A DNA stretch of 64,000 nt from Bacillota bacterium (GCA_023412715.1 JAEZCC010000037.1:62001-126000); one strand, 5' to 3'; positions 32,303 to 41,164 are shown, counted from the stretch's first letter. The notes: a model not told the origin generated them from the letters alone. Made by a program: numbers and translations.

Positions 32303-33145
32303 TTATTCGTTGCTGAACCCCTTGCCGATGATCTCGCTGGTGTTTGAGATCAGGATAAACGCCTCGGGCTCGTTTTTGCGGATGAACTGGCGCAGCTGCA
32401 CGGCCTGAGGCCGCTTCATGGCGGTCAGGATAATATACTTGTGGTTGTGCGAATACGCCCCCGTGGCACTGCACACCGTGGCGCTGCGGTTCAGCCGCTG
32501 CACGATGAAGTTGCAGATCGGCTCGGGGTCGGAGCAGACGACGCTGAAATATTTGCTGAGGTTGATGCTTTCGATCACGCTGTCTATCATGAAGGATTTT
32601 GCAAGCAGGCCCAGGCAGGAAAACAAAGCGGTCTTGATGTCGAACACGAAAAAGGCGGAAAGCGTGATCAGCGCGTCGCTGAACAGCAGCGCGCGCCCGA
32701 TATCCACGCTGGTATGCTTTTTCAGAATCATCGCGACGATGTCCGTCCCGCCGGAAGACGCGCCGATGTTGAACAGGACCGCCGAGCCGAACGCGGGCAG
32801 CAGCACGGCGAACACAAGCTCCAGCAGCGGGTCGTTGGTCAGCGGGCGGCGCATGGGGCAGACCTTCTCAAGAAAAGAAATGGCGAACGAAAGCAGCAGG
32901 CTGGAATAAACCGTTTTAACGCCGAAGCTTCTGCCCAGGAAGATGAAACCCGCAATGACCAGCAGCACGTTCAAAACCAGGTTGCTTGTCGCGGGCGAAA
33001 GCGGCGTAAGCCTGCCGATTACCACGGAAAGGCCGGAAACGCCCCCGAACGTGAAATCGTTCGGGAATTTGAAAAAATAGATGCCGACGGCCATGACAAG
33101 CGTGCTGAGCGTGATGACGGAATAGCACCTGACTGACTGCTTCAT
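32303..33145 (-). CDS. YitT family membrane protein (DUF161 plus DUF2179)
   Basis: 280 residues. Five to six membrane helices cover residues 10-190, including the family hallmark around GASSGGTDIVAMILKKHTS. The soluble C-terminal DUF2179 domain (about 195-280) contains SATVCSATGAYSHNHKYIIL. Members are widespread in Firmicutes; the function is not established, though a transport role is assumed. ATG at 33145 with GGAGGG upstream at slightly long spacing. It is divergent from the Fur/PerR-like regulator gene, with a Fur-type box between them. Confidence 0.88.
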   Translation of the reverse strand: MKQSVRCYSVITLSTLVMAVGIYFFKFPNDFTFGGVSGLSVVIGRLTPLSPATSNLVLNVLLVIAGFIFLGRSFGVKTVYSSLLLSFAISFLEKVCPMRRPLTNDPLLELVFAVLLPAFGSAVLFNIGASSGGTDIVAMILKKHTSVDIGRALLFSDALITLSAFFVFDIKTALFSCLGLLAKSFMIDSVIESINLSKYFSVVCSDPEPICNFIVQRLNRSATVCSATGAYSHNHKYIILTAMKRPQAVQLRQFIRKNEPEAFILISNTSEIIGKGFSNE

Positions 33146-33220
33146 GGGAACATTACCCTCCAGCCGGAAATTTTTATGGGAGTCCCTTTGGGCCTGGAAA
33201 TGTTTTCTTGTGGAAAAGTC

Positions 33221-33249
33221 TTTACAAACGGGCAAAAAGATGATAGTAT
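33221..33249 (+). promoter_or_regulatory. Promoter of the Fur/PerR gene
   Basis: TTTACA (33221-33226), 17 bp, TAGTAT (33244-33249). Confidence 0.5.
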
Positions 33250-33259
33250 AAATCAATAA

Positions 33260-33274
33260 AGATTATCATTATTG
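33260..33274. promoter_or_regulatory. Fur/PerR-type 7-1-7 operator
   Basis: AGATTAT-C-ATTATTG matches TGATAAT-N-ATTATCA at 10 of 14 positions. It lies at the expected transcript start, 20 bp upstream of the regulator ATG, so autorepression is likely; it may also act on divergent yitT. Confidence 0.55.
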
Positions 33275-33294
33275 TTTGTAAGGGAGGCGGCGGT

Positions 33295-33699
33295 ATGGAA
33301 GCTGCGGAGAAAAAAAGAAATTACAGCCGGAAGCGGGAAGCGATTCTGCAGGCGGTGTGCTCTACGACCTGTCACCCCACCGCCGAGTGGGTTTACCAGA
33401 AGCTGAAGCCGGATTTTCCGGATCTTTCCCTCGGCACGGTGTACCGCAACCTGGCGCAGTTCAAGGAAGACGGCGTCATTGCGAGCGTCGGCATCGTGCG
33501 CGGGCAGGAGCGCTTTGACGGCAACACCGCCCCGCACACGCATTTTGTCTGCAGGCGGTGCGGGGACGTCCTCGACGTCCCCGGGGATTTTCTGGATCCG
33601 GAGCGGATCGCGCAGGCGGCGCTTCGGTACCGCCTTTCGGTGGAGTCCTGCGACCTTATGCTTCACGGGATATGCGGCAAATGCCAGAAGGGCGCCTGA
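33295..33699 (+). CDS. Fur-family regulator, PerR-like
   Basis: 134 residues. The N-terminal winged helix (residues about 8-80, with PTAEWVYQKLKPDFPDLSLGTVYRNL) is followed by a C-terminal dimerisation/metal domain. HTHFVCRRCGDV holds the regulatory His and first CxxC; GICGKCQ near the end holds the second, forming the structural zinc site of Fur/PerR. The TVYRNL recognition helix agrees with PerR/Fur. In an anaerobe PerR usually controls peroxide and oxygen defence. Target genes other than itself are not evident here. ATG at 33295 with AGGGAGG upstream. Confidence 0.92.
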   Translation: MEAAEKKRNYSRKREAILQAVCSTTCHPTAEWVYQKLKPDFPDLSLGTVYRNLAQFKEDGVIASVGIVRGQERFDGNTAPHTHFVCRRCGDVLDVPGDFLDPERIAQAALRYRLSVESCDLMLHGICGKCQKGA

Positions 33700-33831
33700 C
33701 CGCCCGGAAAACTTCGATTTTTTCTTATTCTATCACTTTTTCCTGCTTTTTAAAATTATTTCGACGGGAAAAACTGCCATAACTCTGTGACATGCGAAAA
33801 TCTGTTCTTTCGGGGCGGACCGTTATTCCGC

Positions 33832-33870
33832 AAAAAGAAGGCCGGAACTGTGCAAAGCAGTTCCGGCCTT
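33832..33870 (-). terminator. Terminator of the gcv-lplA operon
   Basis: Perfect stem AAGGCCGGAACTG...CAGTTCCGGCCTT (33838-33870), followed on the minus strand by CTTTTTG. Ten bases after the lplA stop. Confidence 0.9.
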
Positions 33871-33880
33871 CGGCGTAGGC

Positions 33881-34876
33881 CTAGAATGCCTGGTCGTGAA
33901 ACAGCTGCCCGATATCTCTGCCCATCTCCGCGCGGGCGTGCTCTCCGGCGATCAATTTCACCCGTTCCGCCGCCGCGGCCGCGGAAAACCGGCAGCCGCG
34001 CAGCCCGCCGGCGATGCCCGCAATCAGCGCCTCGTCCATCGCGTCGGAGTAGACGGCCGCGTCGGTCACGACCCCGCCGTCCACGTCCAGGCATACGGCG
34101 ACGCCGCCCCACGGGAACCGCCGCGAAAATTCGTACTGGAACGGCGCGCTGCGGTTGTACAGCCAGTCCGGATTCGAAAAATTTTTCTCCAGCTCGGCAA
34201 TCCGTCCGCCGTCGAGCGACGGCTCCGGAATCTCCGAGGGGGCGCGGCCGTAGACGCCGCCGAAAGCGGAGAGCAGCACGGGAATCATCTGCGCGACGGT
34301 CAGGCCGGGGAGGAATTCCGACAGGTTCGCAATGCGGGACCGGACCGAATCTACGCCTTTCGAGCGGATCTTGTCCGGCGAAACGCTGAGGTAGCGTCCC
34401 GCGGCGTCCTTGTCGGCGCCGATCAGCAGGGTGCCGTGGTGGTAGGCGCTGTCCCCGCTGAAATAGAACGCGTTGCCCGAGAATTTTCGGCCGTTCACCG
34501 TCACGTCGTTGCGTCCGGTTTTCTCCGCAGGGATGCCGAGCTTGCGGCAGGCGTTCAGAATCACGGAGAGCTGCCGGTCGACGTCGTAGTCCTCTTTTTT
34601 TACAAGAAAGGTGAAGTTCAGGTTGCCCAGGTCGTGGTAGACCGCGCCGCCCCCGGAAAGGCGGCGGGCCAGGTGCCCGCCGTCGCTTTCCAGCTCTTTT
34701 ACGCGGCTTTCCTTCCAGCAGTTCTGGTTGCGGCCGATGACGACCGTCCTCCGGTTCTGCCAAAGGTAGAGAATGCAGGTCCCGCGCGGCACGGATTCCA
34801 TCAGGTACTCTTCGAGGGCCATGTTCGGGTAGGGGACGGTCTGCTTTGCAATGTAGTATTCCGTGCGTTCAATCAT
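33881..34876 (-). CDS. lplA: Lipoate-protein ligase A
   Basis: 331 residues; activates lipoate with ATP and attaches it to the lipoyl lysine, here most obviously GcvH. The catalytic-domain motif RRLSGGGAVYHDLGNLNFTF is intact, with the ATP/lipoyl-AMP residues in NDVTVNGRKFSGNAFYF (K of the NGRKFSG loop). A C-terminal accessory domain of about 90 residues is present, as in bacterial LplA. ATG at 34876 overlaps the gcvPB stop by eight bases. It is the last gene of the glycine-riboswitch operon, which links lipoate attachment to glycine supply. Confidence 0.95.
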   Translation of the reverse strand: MIERTEYYIAKQTVPYPNMALEEYLMESVPRGTCILYLWQNRRTVVIGRNQNCWKESRVKELESDGGHLARRLSGGGAVYHDLGNLNFTFLVKKEDYDVDRQLSVILNACRKLGIPAEKTGRNDVTVNGRKFSGNAFYFSGDSAYHHGTLLIGADKDAAGRYLSVSPDKIRSKGVDSVRSRIANLSEFLPGLTVAQMIPVLLSAFGGVYGRAPSEIPEPSLDGGRIAELEKNFSNPDWLYNRSAPFQYEFSRRFPWGGVAVCLDVDGGVVTDAAVYSDAMDEALIAGIAGGLRGCRFSAAAAAERVKLIAGEHARAEMGRDIGQLFHDQAF

Positions 34877-36305
34877 GGCCGTATTTCACCACCGGGTGCC
34901 GCGCCGCCTGCACCTCGTCGGGGCGGCCGACGACCGTCGTTTCCGGCGCGCGGTGCAGCGCCTGCGGGTCGCTGTGCGCTTTTTCGTACAGCGACAGCAT
35001 GACCTCCGCCGCGCGGTCGAGAGTATCCTTCGATTCCGTCTCCGTCGGTTCGACCATCAGCGCTTCTTCCACAATCAGCGGAAAATACATGGTCGGCGGG
35101 TGCATGCCGGCGTCCTGCATGGCCTTTGCGATGTCCATCGCGGTCACGCCGCAGTCCTGTTTCAGATCCGCGAGCGACAGCACGAATTCGTGCATGCAGC
35201 GCCCCGGGCACGCCGCGGCGTAGCGTTTTTTCAGGAGCGCCAGAAGGTAGTTCGCGTTCAGAACCGCGCTTTCGGCGACCTGCGGCAGACCGTCGCGCCC
35301 CAGCATGAGCAGGTAGGTCAGCGCGCGTACGACGACGAGAAAGTTGCCGCAGAAGCCTCTGACGCGGCCGATGCTCTGCGGGCGGTCGAAATCGAGCGCA
35401 AGGCCGTTTTCCGTTTCGCGCACCAGCGGGACGGGCAGGAACGGCGCGAGGAAATCCCTGCAGCCGACGGCCCCGGCGCCCGGCCCGCCGCCGCCGTGCG
35501 GCGTGGAGAAGGTCTTATGCAGGTTCAGGTGGACGGCGTCGAAGCCCATGTCGCCCGGGCGCGCCACGCCGACGACGGCGTTGAGGTTCGCCCCGTCGTA
35601 GTAGTTCAGGCCGCCCGCCTCGTGCACGAGGCGGGTGATTTCGAGGATGTTTTTGTCGAACAGGCCCAGCGTGTTCGGATTCGTGAGCATCAGGCCTGCG
35701 GTGTCCGGCCCAACGGCCTGTTTCAGCGCCTCGAGGTCGACGCAGCCGTCCGGGCCGGAGGGAACGTTTACGACGGAAAAGCCGCACATGGCCGCGCTGG
35801 CCGGATTGGTGCCGTGCGCGGAATCCGGCACGATGATCTTCGTGCGCGCCGCGTCCCTGCGGGAGCGGTGATAGGCCTTGATGAGCAGCAGGCCGGTGAA
35901 CTCGCCGTGCGCGCCGGCGGCGGGCTGGAAGGTCATGGCGCTCATGCCCGTGAGTTCGCACAGATACTGTTCGGTCAGCTTCAGCACTCTGAGGCATCCC
36001 TGCGCCGTTTCGGCGGGCTGAAGGGGATGGATCTGCGTGAAGCCCGGCAGGGAAGCGGTCTCTTCGTTGATTTTCGGGTTGTACTTCATCGTGCAGGAAC
36101 CGAGCGGGTAGAACCCGTCGTTCACGCCGAAGGAGCGGCGCGCGAGCGCGCTGTAGTGCCGGGAAAGGTCGTTTTCCGAAATCTGCGGCAGACGCGGCGG
36201 GGTTTTTCGGGCGAATTTTTCGCTTACGTCGGTGACCGGAACGTCGCAGGCGGGCAGAAGGGAGCATCCGTGCCCCGCGCGGCTCTTTTCAAAGATCAGT
36301 TCCAT
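34869..36305 (-). CDS. gcvPB: Glycine decarboxylase subunit 2 (P protein, PLP-binding half)
   Basis: 478 residues. With GcvPA it forms the P protein, decarboxylating glycine and passing the aminomethyl group to lipoyl-GcvH. The PLP-lysine segment is NLHKTFSTPHGGGGPGAG; PLGSCTMKYNPKINE and DSAHGTNPASAAM are typical. The ATG at 36305 shares one base with the gcvPA stop (TGATG). The frame extends upstream into gcvPA but is non-coding there. The split P protein is the usual arrangement in Firmicutes. Confidence 0.96.
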   Translation of the reverse strand: MELIFEKSRAGHGCSLLPACDVPVTDVSEKFARKTPPRLPQISENDLSRHYSALARRSFGVNDGFYPLGSCTMKYNPKINEETASLPGFTQIHPLQPAETAQGCLRVLKLTEQYLCELTGMSAMTFQPAAGAHGEFTGLLLIKAYHRSRRDAARTKIIVPDSAHGTNPASAAMCGFSVVNVPSGPDGCVDLEALKQAVGPDTAGLMLTNPNTLGLFDKNILEITRLVHEAGGLNYYDGANLNAVVGVARPGDMGFDAVHLNLHKTFSTPHGGGGPGAGAVGCRDFLAPFLPVPLVRETENGLALDFDRPQSIGRVRGFCGNFLVVVRALTYLLMLGRDGLPQVAESAVLNANYLLALLKKRYAAACPGRCMHEFVLSLADLKQDCGVTAMDIAKAMQDAGMHPPTMYFPLIVEEALMVEPTETESKDTLDRAAEVMLSLYEKAHSDPQALHRAPETTVVGRPDEVQAARHPVVKYGHD

Positions 36306-37624
36306 CACGCCTGCGCCTCCTTCAGCAGCTCTGCGAGCCCGTCGATTTCCTCTTTGGTGTTCATTTCGGTCGCGCACCACAGCAGGCCGCCGCCCGGCAG
36401 AGGATATCCGCCGAGGATGCCGTTTTCCGCGAGGAGGGAAAGCGTTTTTTCCGCGTCCGGGCAGAGGGTCGCGAATTCGTGGAAGAACTCGCCTCCGTAT
36501 TTCAGCCCGAACCCTTTTATGGAGCCGATCTTTTCCGCCGCGTAGTGCGCTTTGGAGCAGCACTGCGAGGCCGCCTCGCGCAGCCCGCCCGGGCCCATGG
36601 CGGAGAGGTACACCGCGGCGGTCAGGGAACACAGCGCTTCGTTCGAGCAGATGTTGCTGGAAGCCTTTTCGCGCCGGATGTGCTGCTCGCGCGCCTGGAG
36701 CGTCAGCACGAAGGCGCGCCGGCCTTCGGCGTCCGCCGTCTCCCCGACGATGCGTCCCGGCAGGCGGCGCATCAGCTCCTGTTTGCAGGCCATGAAGCCG
36801 AGGTAAGGCCCGCCGAAGCCGAGCGGCATGCCGAGCGGCTGCCCTTCGCCCACGGCGATGTCCGCGCCGCAGTCGGCGGGCGTTTTCAGCACGCCGAGCG
36901 AGATTGGGTTGACGCCCGTGACGAACTTCGCCCCCGCCGCGTGCGCGATTTCTCCCAGAGCTTCCGCGTTTTCCAGAATTCCGAAGAAGTTCGGCTGCTG
37001 CAGGTAGAAGCAGGCCGCTTCCGGATCCTCCGACAGCATTGCGCGCAGGGCCTGCGCATCTGTCGCGCCGTCTTTCGCCGGCACGATTTTGACCGGGACG
37101 TCCGCTCCGAAGCAGTAGGTTTTTACGGTTTCGATCACGTCCGGGTGGGCCGCTGCGGAAAGGTACACCGTCCGCCGTCTGCGGTCGCGGCACATGGCGG
37201 CCGCCTCCGCCGCGGCGCTCGCGCCGTCGTAGACGGAGGCGTTCGAAACGTCCATGCCGGTCAGCTCGCAGATCATGGTCTGGTACTCGAAGACGGCCTG
37301 CAGGATTCCCTGGCTGATCTCCGCCTGGTACGGGGTGTACGCCGTCACGAAGGTCTCGTTCGCGGCGATGCGCTTCACCGCGGCGGGGATGTAATGCCGG
37401 TACGCGCCCGCGCCGCGGAAAACGGTGCGGAAGATTTTATTCTCCGAGGCGAGCGCTTCCATTCTGCGGCAGACCTCCAGTTCGGAAAGGCCTGCGGGCA
37501 GGCCGAGCGTTTTGACGCGCGCCTGCTCGGGAATGTCCGCGAAAAGATCCTCAAAGGAGCCGCAGCCGGCGGTTTTCAGCATCTGCCGGCGTTCGTCCTC
37601 CGAAGAAGCAAGGTAGGTGCCCAA
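36305..37624 (-). CDS. gcvPA: Glycine decarboxylase subunit 1 (P protein, N-terminal half)
   Basis: 439 residues; partner of GcvPB. Diagnostic stretches include FRGAGAYRHYIPAAVKRIA, FVTAYTPYQAEISQGILQAV and ELTGMDVSNASVYDGASA. It starts at TTG 37624, three bases after the gcvH stop; an in-frame TGA directly upstream excludes a longer protein, and GAGGGGGCG sits at the right distance. One base overlaps gcvPB. Confidence 0.95.
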   Translation of the reverse strand: MGTYLASSEDERRQMLKTAGCGSFEDLFADIPEQARVKTLGLPAGLSELEVCRRMEALASENKIFRTVFRGAGAYRHYIPAAVKRIAANETFVTAYTPYQAEISQGILQAVFEYQTMICELTGMDVSNASVYDGASAAAEAAAMCRDRRRRTVYLSAAAHPDVIETVKTYCFGADVPVKIVPAKDGATDAQALRAMLSEDPEAACFYLQQPNFFGILENAEALGEIAHAAGAKFVTGVNPISLGVLKTPADCGADIAVGEGQPLGMPLGFGGPYLGFMACKQELMRRLPGRIVGETADAEGRRAFVLTLQAREQHIRREKASSNICSNEALCSLTAAVYLSAMGPGGLREAASQCCSKAHYAAEKIGSIKGFGLKYGGEFFHEFATLCPDAEKTLSLLAENGILGGYPLPGGGLLWCATEMNTKEEIDGLAELLKEAQA

Positions 37625-37627
37625 CGG

Positions 37628-38014
37628 TCACGCCCCCTCTTTGCCCGCGAGAAACGCGCTGTATTCTTCCGCAGGGAGAAGCGCCTCGGCTCCTTCGATG
37701 CCCGAAGCGCGGATCAGCCACGCGCCGTAGGGATCCCGGTTGACTTTTTCGGGCTCGTCGGCCAGCTCCTCGTTCACTTCTTCCACCGTGCCGCCGATGG
37801 GGCTGAAAATGTCCGAGACCGCCTTGACGGATTCCACGTCCGCGAAGGTCTCGCCGGCCGCGAGGGAGTCGCCCTCCTGCGGAAGGTTGACGAAGACGAT
37901 GTCGCCGAGCTCTTTCTGGGCGAAGTCGGTCAGGCCGATTTCGGCTTTGCCGCCGTCGAGAAAACGCACCCATTCGTGGGACTTTGTGTATTTCAGTTCG
38001 CTTGGCAGATTCAT
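37628..38014 (-). CDS. gcvH: Glycine cleavage system H protein
   Basis: 128 residues; the lipoylated shuttle of the complex. The lipoyl lysine is in ADVESVKAVSDIFSP (about residue 63), in the expected hairpin turn. TKSHEWVRF at the N-terminus and DPYGAWLIRA near the C-terminus are typical. ATG at 38014 with GAGGAGGAATT upstream. It sits between gcvT and gcvPA. Confidence 0.97.
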   Translation of the reverse strand: MNLPSELKYTKSHEWVRFLDGGKAEIGLTDFAQKELGDIVFVNLPQEGDSLAAGETFADVESVKAVSDIFSPIGGTVEEVNEELADEPEKVNRDPYGAWLIRASGIEGAEALLPAEEYSAFLAGKEGA

Positions 38015-38055
38015 ACGGAATTCCTCCTCATATTAAGTCGTGGGTCGCATGATTT

Positions 38056-39141
38056 TTACGCGCGCTTGTAAAAGGGAAGCGGCACGATTTCGGCAGGCAC
38101 GCGCCTGCCGCGCACGTCTGCCTCGACCGCCGTGCCGGCAGCGGAGCCGCTTCGCGCGACGAGCGCCATGGCGCAGGCCGCCTGCAAGAACGGGCAGAAG
38201 GTGCCGGAGGTCGTGCGGCCGATTTTGGCCCCGCCCGCGTAAACGTCCTGCTCTTCCCGCGCGATGCCGCGCCCGGTGACTTTGAGGCCGACGCGCACGC
38301 GCTCCGGGTTTTCATGGCCTTCCAGTGCTTTTCTGCCGATGAAGTCCGGCTTCCGCATCTTCACGGCGAAGCCGAGGCCCGCCTCGAAGGGGGTGATGGT
38401 TTCGTCCATTTCGTGGCCGTACAGCGGCATGCCCGCCTCGAGGCGCAGCGTGTCGCGCGCGCCGAGGCCGCAGGGGGTAAGTCCGTACTCCTTCCCGGCC
38501 GCCATCAGGATTCCCCACAGCTTTTCGGCGTTCTCCGGTCCGGTGTAGAACTCGTAGCCAAGCTCGCCGGTGTAGCCGGTGCGCGAGACGATGCAGGCAA
38601 CGCCGCCGACCGTGCCGTGCTCGACCAGCGTGTAATATTTTTCGGGGATGGAGCCCGGCGATGCGAGCTTTTTGAGGATTTCCGGCGAAGCGGGGCCCTG
38701 CAGCGCGATCTGCGCCACGCTGTCGGAGATGTCCTCCATCTTCACATCGCCGGAAAGGTGCGCGCGCATCCACTCCACGTCCTTGTGCCGGTTCGCGGCG
38801 TTGACGACGAGCAGATAGCGGTTTTCGCCAAGGCGGCAGACGACGAGGTCGTCGACCACGCCGCCGTTTTCATAGCACATGGCGGTGTAGCGCACGCGGC
38901 CGAGCGGCATGCCGGCGCAGTCGTTCGTCACAAGGTTCTGAATGTTCGCGAGGGCGTCCGGCCCGGCGAACGTGACCTCGCCCATGTGAGAGATGTCGAA
39001 CAGGCCAGCTTTTGTGCGCACGGCCATGTGCTCGGCAATCACGCCGGTTTCGTACTGCACCGGCATGCGGTAGCCGGCGAACGGGACCATCTTTCCTCCG
39101 TGGCTTTCGTGCCAGGCGCAAAGGGGAGTTCTCAGCTCCAT
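38056..39141 (-). CDS. gcvT: Aminomethyltransferase (T protein)
   Basis: 361 residues; transfers the methylene group from GcvH-bound aminomethyl to tetrahydrofolate, releasing ammonia. The motif near the N-terminus KAGLFDISHMGEV, the folate-region ALQGPASPEIL, and GYTGELGYEFY are all present. The ATG at 39141 has AGAAGGAA upstream. First gene of the operon, directly downstream of the riboswitch terminator. No dihydrolipoamide dehydrogenase (L protein) gene is in the window. Confidence 0.96.
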   Translation of the reverse strand: MELRTPLCAWHESHGGKMVPFAGYRMPVQYETGVIAEHMAVRTKAGLFDISHMGEVTFAGPDALANIQNLVTNDCAGMPLGRVRYTAMCYENGGVVDDLVVCRLGENRYLLVVNAANRHKDVEWMRAHLSGDVKMEDISDSVAQIALQGPASPEILKKLASPGSIPEKYYTLVEHGTVGGVACIVSRTGYTGELGYEFYTGPENAEKLWGILMAAGKEYGLTPCGLGARDTLRLEAGMPLYGHEMDETITPFEAGLGFAVKMRKPDFIGRKALEGHENPERVRVGLKVTGRGIAREEQDVYAGGAKIGRTTSGTFCPFLQAACAMALVARSGSAAGTAVEADVRGRRVPAEIVPLPFYKRA

Positions 39142-39200
39142 GCAGATTCCTTCTTTCAAGAAATTTTGTCCTGCGCGTTTCGGGAAAGGCTTGCGAAAAC

Positions 39201-39238
39201 AGAAAAAGGCGCACGGCAGTTTTTTCTGCCGTGCGCCT
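39201..39238 (-). terminator. Riboswitch-controlled terminator before gcvT
   Basis: Long perfect stem GGCGCACGGCAG...CTGCCGTGCGCC (39208-39238) followed by TTTTTC on the minus strand, located between the aptamers and gcvT. It is the off-state structure. Confidence 0.85.
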
Positions 39239-39402
39239 CCGTGATAGAACCTGAAAGATTCTTCCCCCTGCGGGGAATTGCCTCTTCGGTGTCGAAACGA
39301 CTTTCCGGAGTCTCGTCAAAACCCGGTGCTTGTGCCTGAGAGTTTTCGCATGCCCCTACGGCGCCGCCCTTTACCGGCGGTCTCTCCCGGATTTCTCAGC
39401 CG
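39236..39402 (-). promoter_or_regulatory. Tandem glycine riboswitch
   Basis: On the minus strand, aptamer 1 (about 39318-39402) contains GGGAGAGACCGCC and the conserved CTCTCAGGCA. Aptamer 2 (about 39236-39317) contains GACGAGACTCCGG, CACCGAAGAGGCAA and TTTCAGGTTCTATCACGG. Two glycine aptamers followed by a terminator stem form a genetic on-switch: glycine binding prevents termination and turns on the cleavage system. Confidence 0.92.
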
Positions 39403-39495
39403 AATATTCAGTTTTCAGGATGATTCCGGCCGCTTGGCTCTCCGGCCTTTTCTTCCGCGGCCGGAGGAAAAGATTTCCGCGGTTCAAACAGTTCA

Positions 39496-39524
39496 ATTAT
39501 AAGAGGGCGCGCGAAGGCCGTCAA
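39496..39524 (-). promoter_or_regulatory. Promoter of the glycine riboswitch-gcv operon
   Basis: Minus strand TTGACG (39519-39524), 17 bp, perfect TATAAT (39496-39501). A short GC stem lies between it and the first aptamer. Confidence 0.75.
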
Positions 39525-39581
39525 GGCATTTTGGAAAATATCATGCGGAAATGTGGAAATCCGCTGAAAATACCCCGGGCC

Positions 39582-40355
39582 CTATTCCCCGACGATTTCG
39601 GGGAGCGGCAGGATGCCGATGCCTTCCGCGGTCAGCGCGGCGCGGATCTTTCGCACGAATGCGAGCGCGTGGGAGCTGTCGCCGTGCACGCAGACGGAGT
39701 CGGCCTTGATGGCGACGTCTTTTCCGGTCACGGAGGCGACCTTGCCCTCCTTGACCATGCGGACGACGCGGCGGATGGCCTCGTCGTCGTCGGTGATCAT
39801 GGAGCCGGGCTTCGTGCGGGCGACGAGCGAGCCGTCTTCCTCGTAGGCGCGGTCCGCAAAGACCTCGCTGGCGGCGCGCAGGCCGGTGTCGCACGCGGCC
39901 CTGATCATCTGGCTGCCGGAAAGCGCCAGCAGGATCAGCCGGCCGTCGACCTCCGCGATGCCCTCGCAGATCGCCTTCGCCAGCGCGTAATCCTTCCCCG
40001 CCATGTTGTAGAGCGCGCCGTGGGGCTTTACGTGCACGAGCGGGATTCCGTTCGCACGGCAGAAGGCCAGCAGCGCGCCAAGCTGGTACTGCACGTAGGC
40101 TTTCGCCTCTTCCGGCTTCACGTTCATGTTCCGCCGCCCGAAGCCCATCAGGTCCGGAAAGCCGGGGTGCGCTCCCACGCTGACGCCGCTCTTCTTCGCG
40201 AGAGCGACGGTCCTGCTCATCACCACCGGGTCGGAGGCGTGGAATCCGCACGCGACGTTGGCCGAGGAAATATGCGGGATGACCTCCTCGTCCATGCCGA
40301 GCTTATAATTCCCGAAGCTTTCGCCCAGGTCGCAGTTCAAATCGATTCTGTCCAT
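39582..40355 (-). CDS. pxpA: 5-oxoprolinase subunit A (LamB/YcsF family)
   Basis: 257 residues. PxpA, with the PxpB-PxpC complex, performs ATP-dependent opening of 5-oxoproline to glutamate. Family signatures: DLNCDLGESFGNYKLG at the start, SANVACGFHASDP, VGAHPGFPDL, HVKPHGALYN, and VCVHGDSSHAL near the end. ATG at 40355 behind AGGAGG; the long upstream frame is in the DUF1445 gene. It is the last gene of the six-gene operon, 17 bases after the DUF1445 gene. Confidence 0.95.
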   Translation of the reverse strand: MDRIDLNCDLGESFGNYKLGMDEEVIPHISSANVACGFHASDPVVMSRTVALAKKSGVSVGAHPGFPDLMGFGRRNMNVKPEEAKAYVQYQLGALLAFCRANGIPLVHVKPHGALYNMAGKDYALAKAICEGIAEVDGRLILLALSGSQMIRAACDTGLRAASEVFADRAYEEDGSLVARTKPGSMITDDDEAIRRVVRMVKEGKVASVTGKDVAIKADSVCVHGDSSHALAFVRKIRAALTAEGIGILPLPEIVGE

Positions 40356-40372
40356 CCTTGCGCCTCCTGTCT

Positions 40373-41164
40373 TCAGTATTTCAAAGCGACGTTCTTGACG
40401 TCGGTCAGGAACATGTGGCCGGGGGAGTGGGTAATGGCGATTTCCGGCCTGCTGTTCATGATGGCGGACTGCGGCGTCACGCCGCACGGCCAGAACACGG
40501 GCACCTCGCCGGGCTTGATGGTGACGCTGTCGCCGAAGTCCGGGCGGGCGAGGTCCGTGATGCCGATTTCTTCCGGCGAGCCGATGTGCACCGGCTCGCC
40601 GTGCACGCGCGGCATGGCGCCCGTAATCAGCGCCGCCCGCACAATCTGGTCCGGCGGCAGGGGGCGCATGCTCACGACCATCTTCCCGCTGAAAATGCCG
40701 GCGGGAACGCAGTCGATGTTTGTGCGGTACATCGGCACGTTGCGGTGCTCTTCAATCTGCCGCACGGGCACGCCGGCTTCCAGCAGCTCCGCCTCGAACG
40801 AAAAGCTGCAGCCGATGAGAAACGCCACGAAATCATTGCGCCATTTGCCCGAGACGTCGGTATATTCCCCGGCGAGCTCGCCCTTTTTGTAGACGCGGTA
40901 TTTCGGGATGTCGGTCGCAACGTCGGCGTCCTTCGCAAGCCAGCGCAGCGAGCGCCCGCCCACGTCCGTAACCTCCAGCAGCGGGCAGGACCTCGGGTTC
41001 CTCTGGCAGAACAGCAGAAAATCGTAGGCAAGGTCCTTCGGCAGCACGGCGAGGTTCGCCTGCGCGTAGCCCGCGCACATGCCGGAGGTCTGCCCGTCGA
41101 ATCTGCCCTCGCGGATCAGTTTCCGCGCCTCCCACGGCTTCATGGCCGCGTAATCCGGATTCAT
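40373..41164 (-). CDS. DUF1445 / YcsI (UPF0317) protein, D-glutamate cyclase family
   Basis: 263 residues. Recognised by GMCAGYAQANLAVLP at the N-terminus, the central FLIGCSFSFEAELLEAG, the MRPLPPDQIVRAA stretch, and the C-terminal VFWPCGVTPQSAIM and ITHSPGHMFLTD. The conserved Cys residues in CSFSFE and PCGVTP may be functional. In B. subtilis ycsI is next to the pxp genes; in vertebrates the same domain forms the N-terminal half of DGLUCY, which makes 5-oxo-D-proline from D-glutamate. Cyclase activity for a stand-alone bacterial protein is inference. Many databases call it putative hydro-lyase. Confidence 0.88.
   Translation of the reverse strand: MNPDYAAMKPWEARKLIREGRFDGQTSGMCAGYAQANLAVLPKDLAYDFLLFCQRNPRSCPLLEVTDVGGRSLRWLAKDADVATDIPKYRVYKKGELAGEYTDVSGKWRNDFVAFLIGCSFSFEAELLEAGVPVRQIEEHRNVPMYRTNIDCVPAGIFSGKMVVSMRPLPPDQIVRAALITGAMPRVHGEPVHIGSPEEIGITDLARPDFGDSVTIKPGEVPVFWPCGVTPQSAIMNSRPEIAITHSPGHMFLTDVKNVALKY

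Noticed and set aside
34869..37193. 774-codon reading of gcvPB with a long upstream extension
   Set aside because: The part upstream of 36305 lies inside gcvPA in another frame; GcvPB begins at the coupled ATG.
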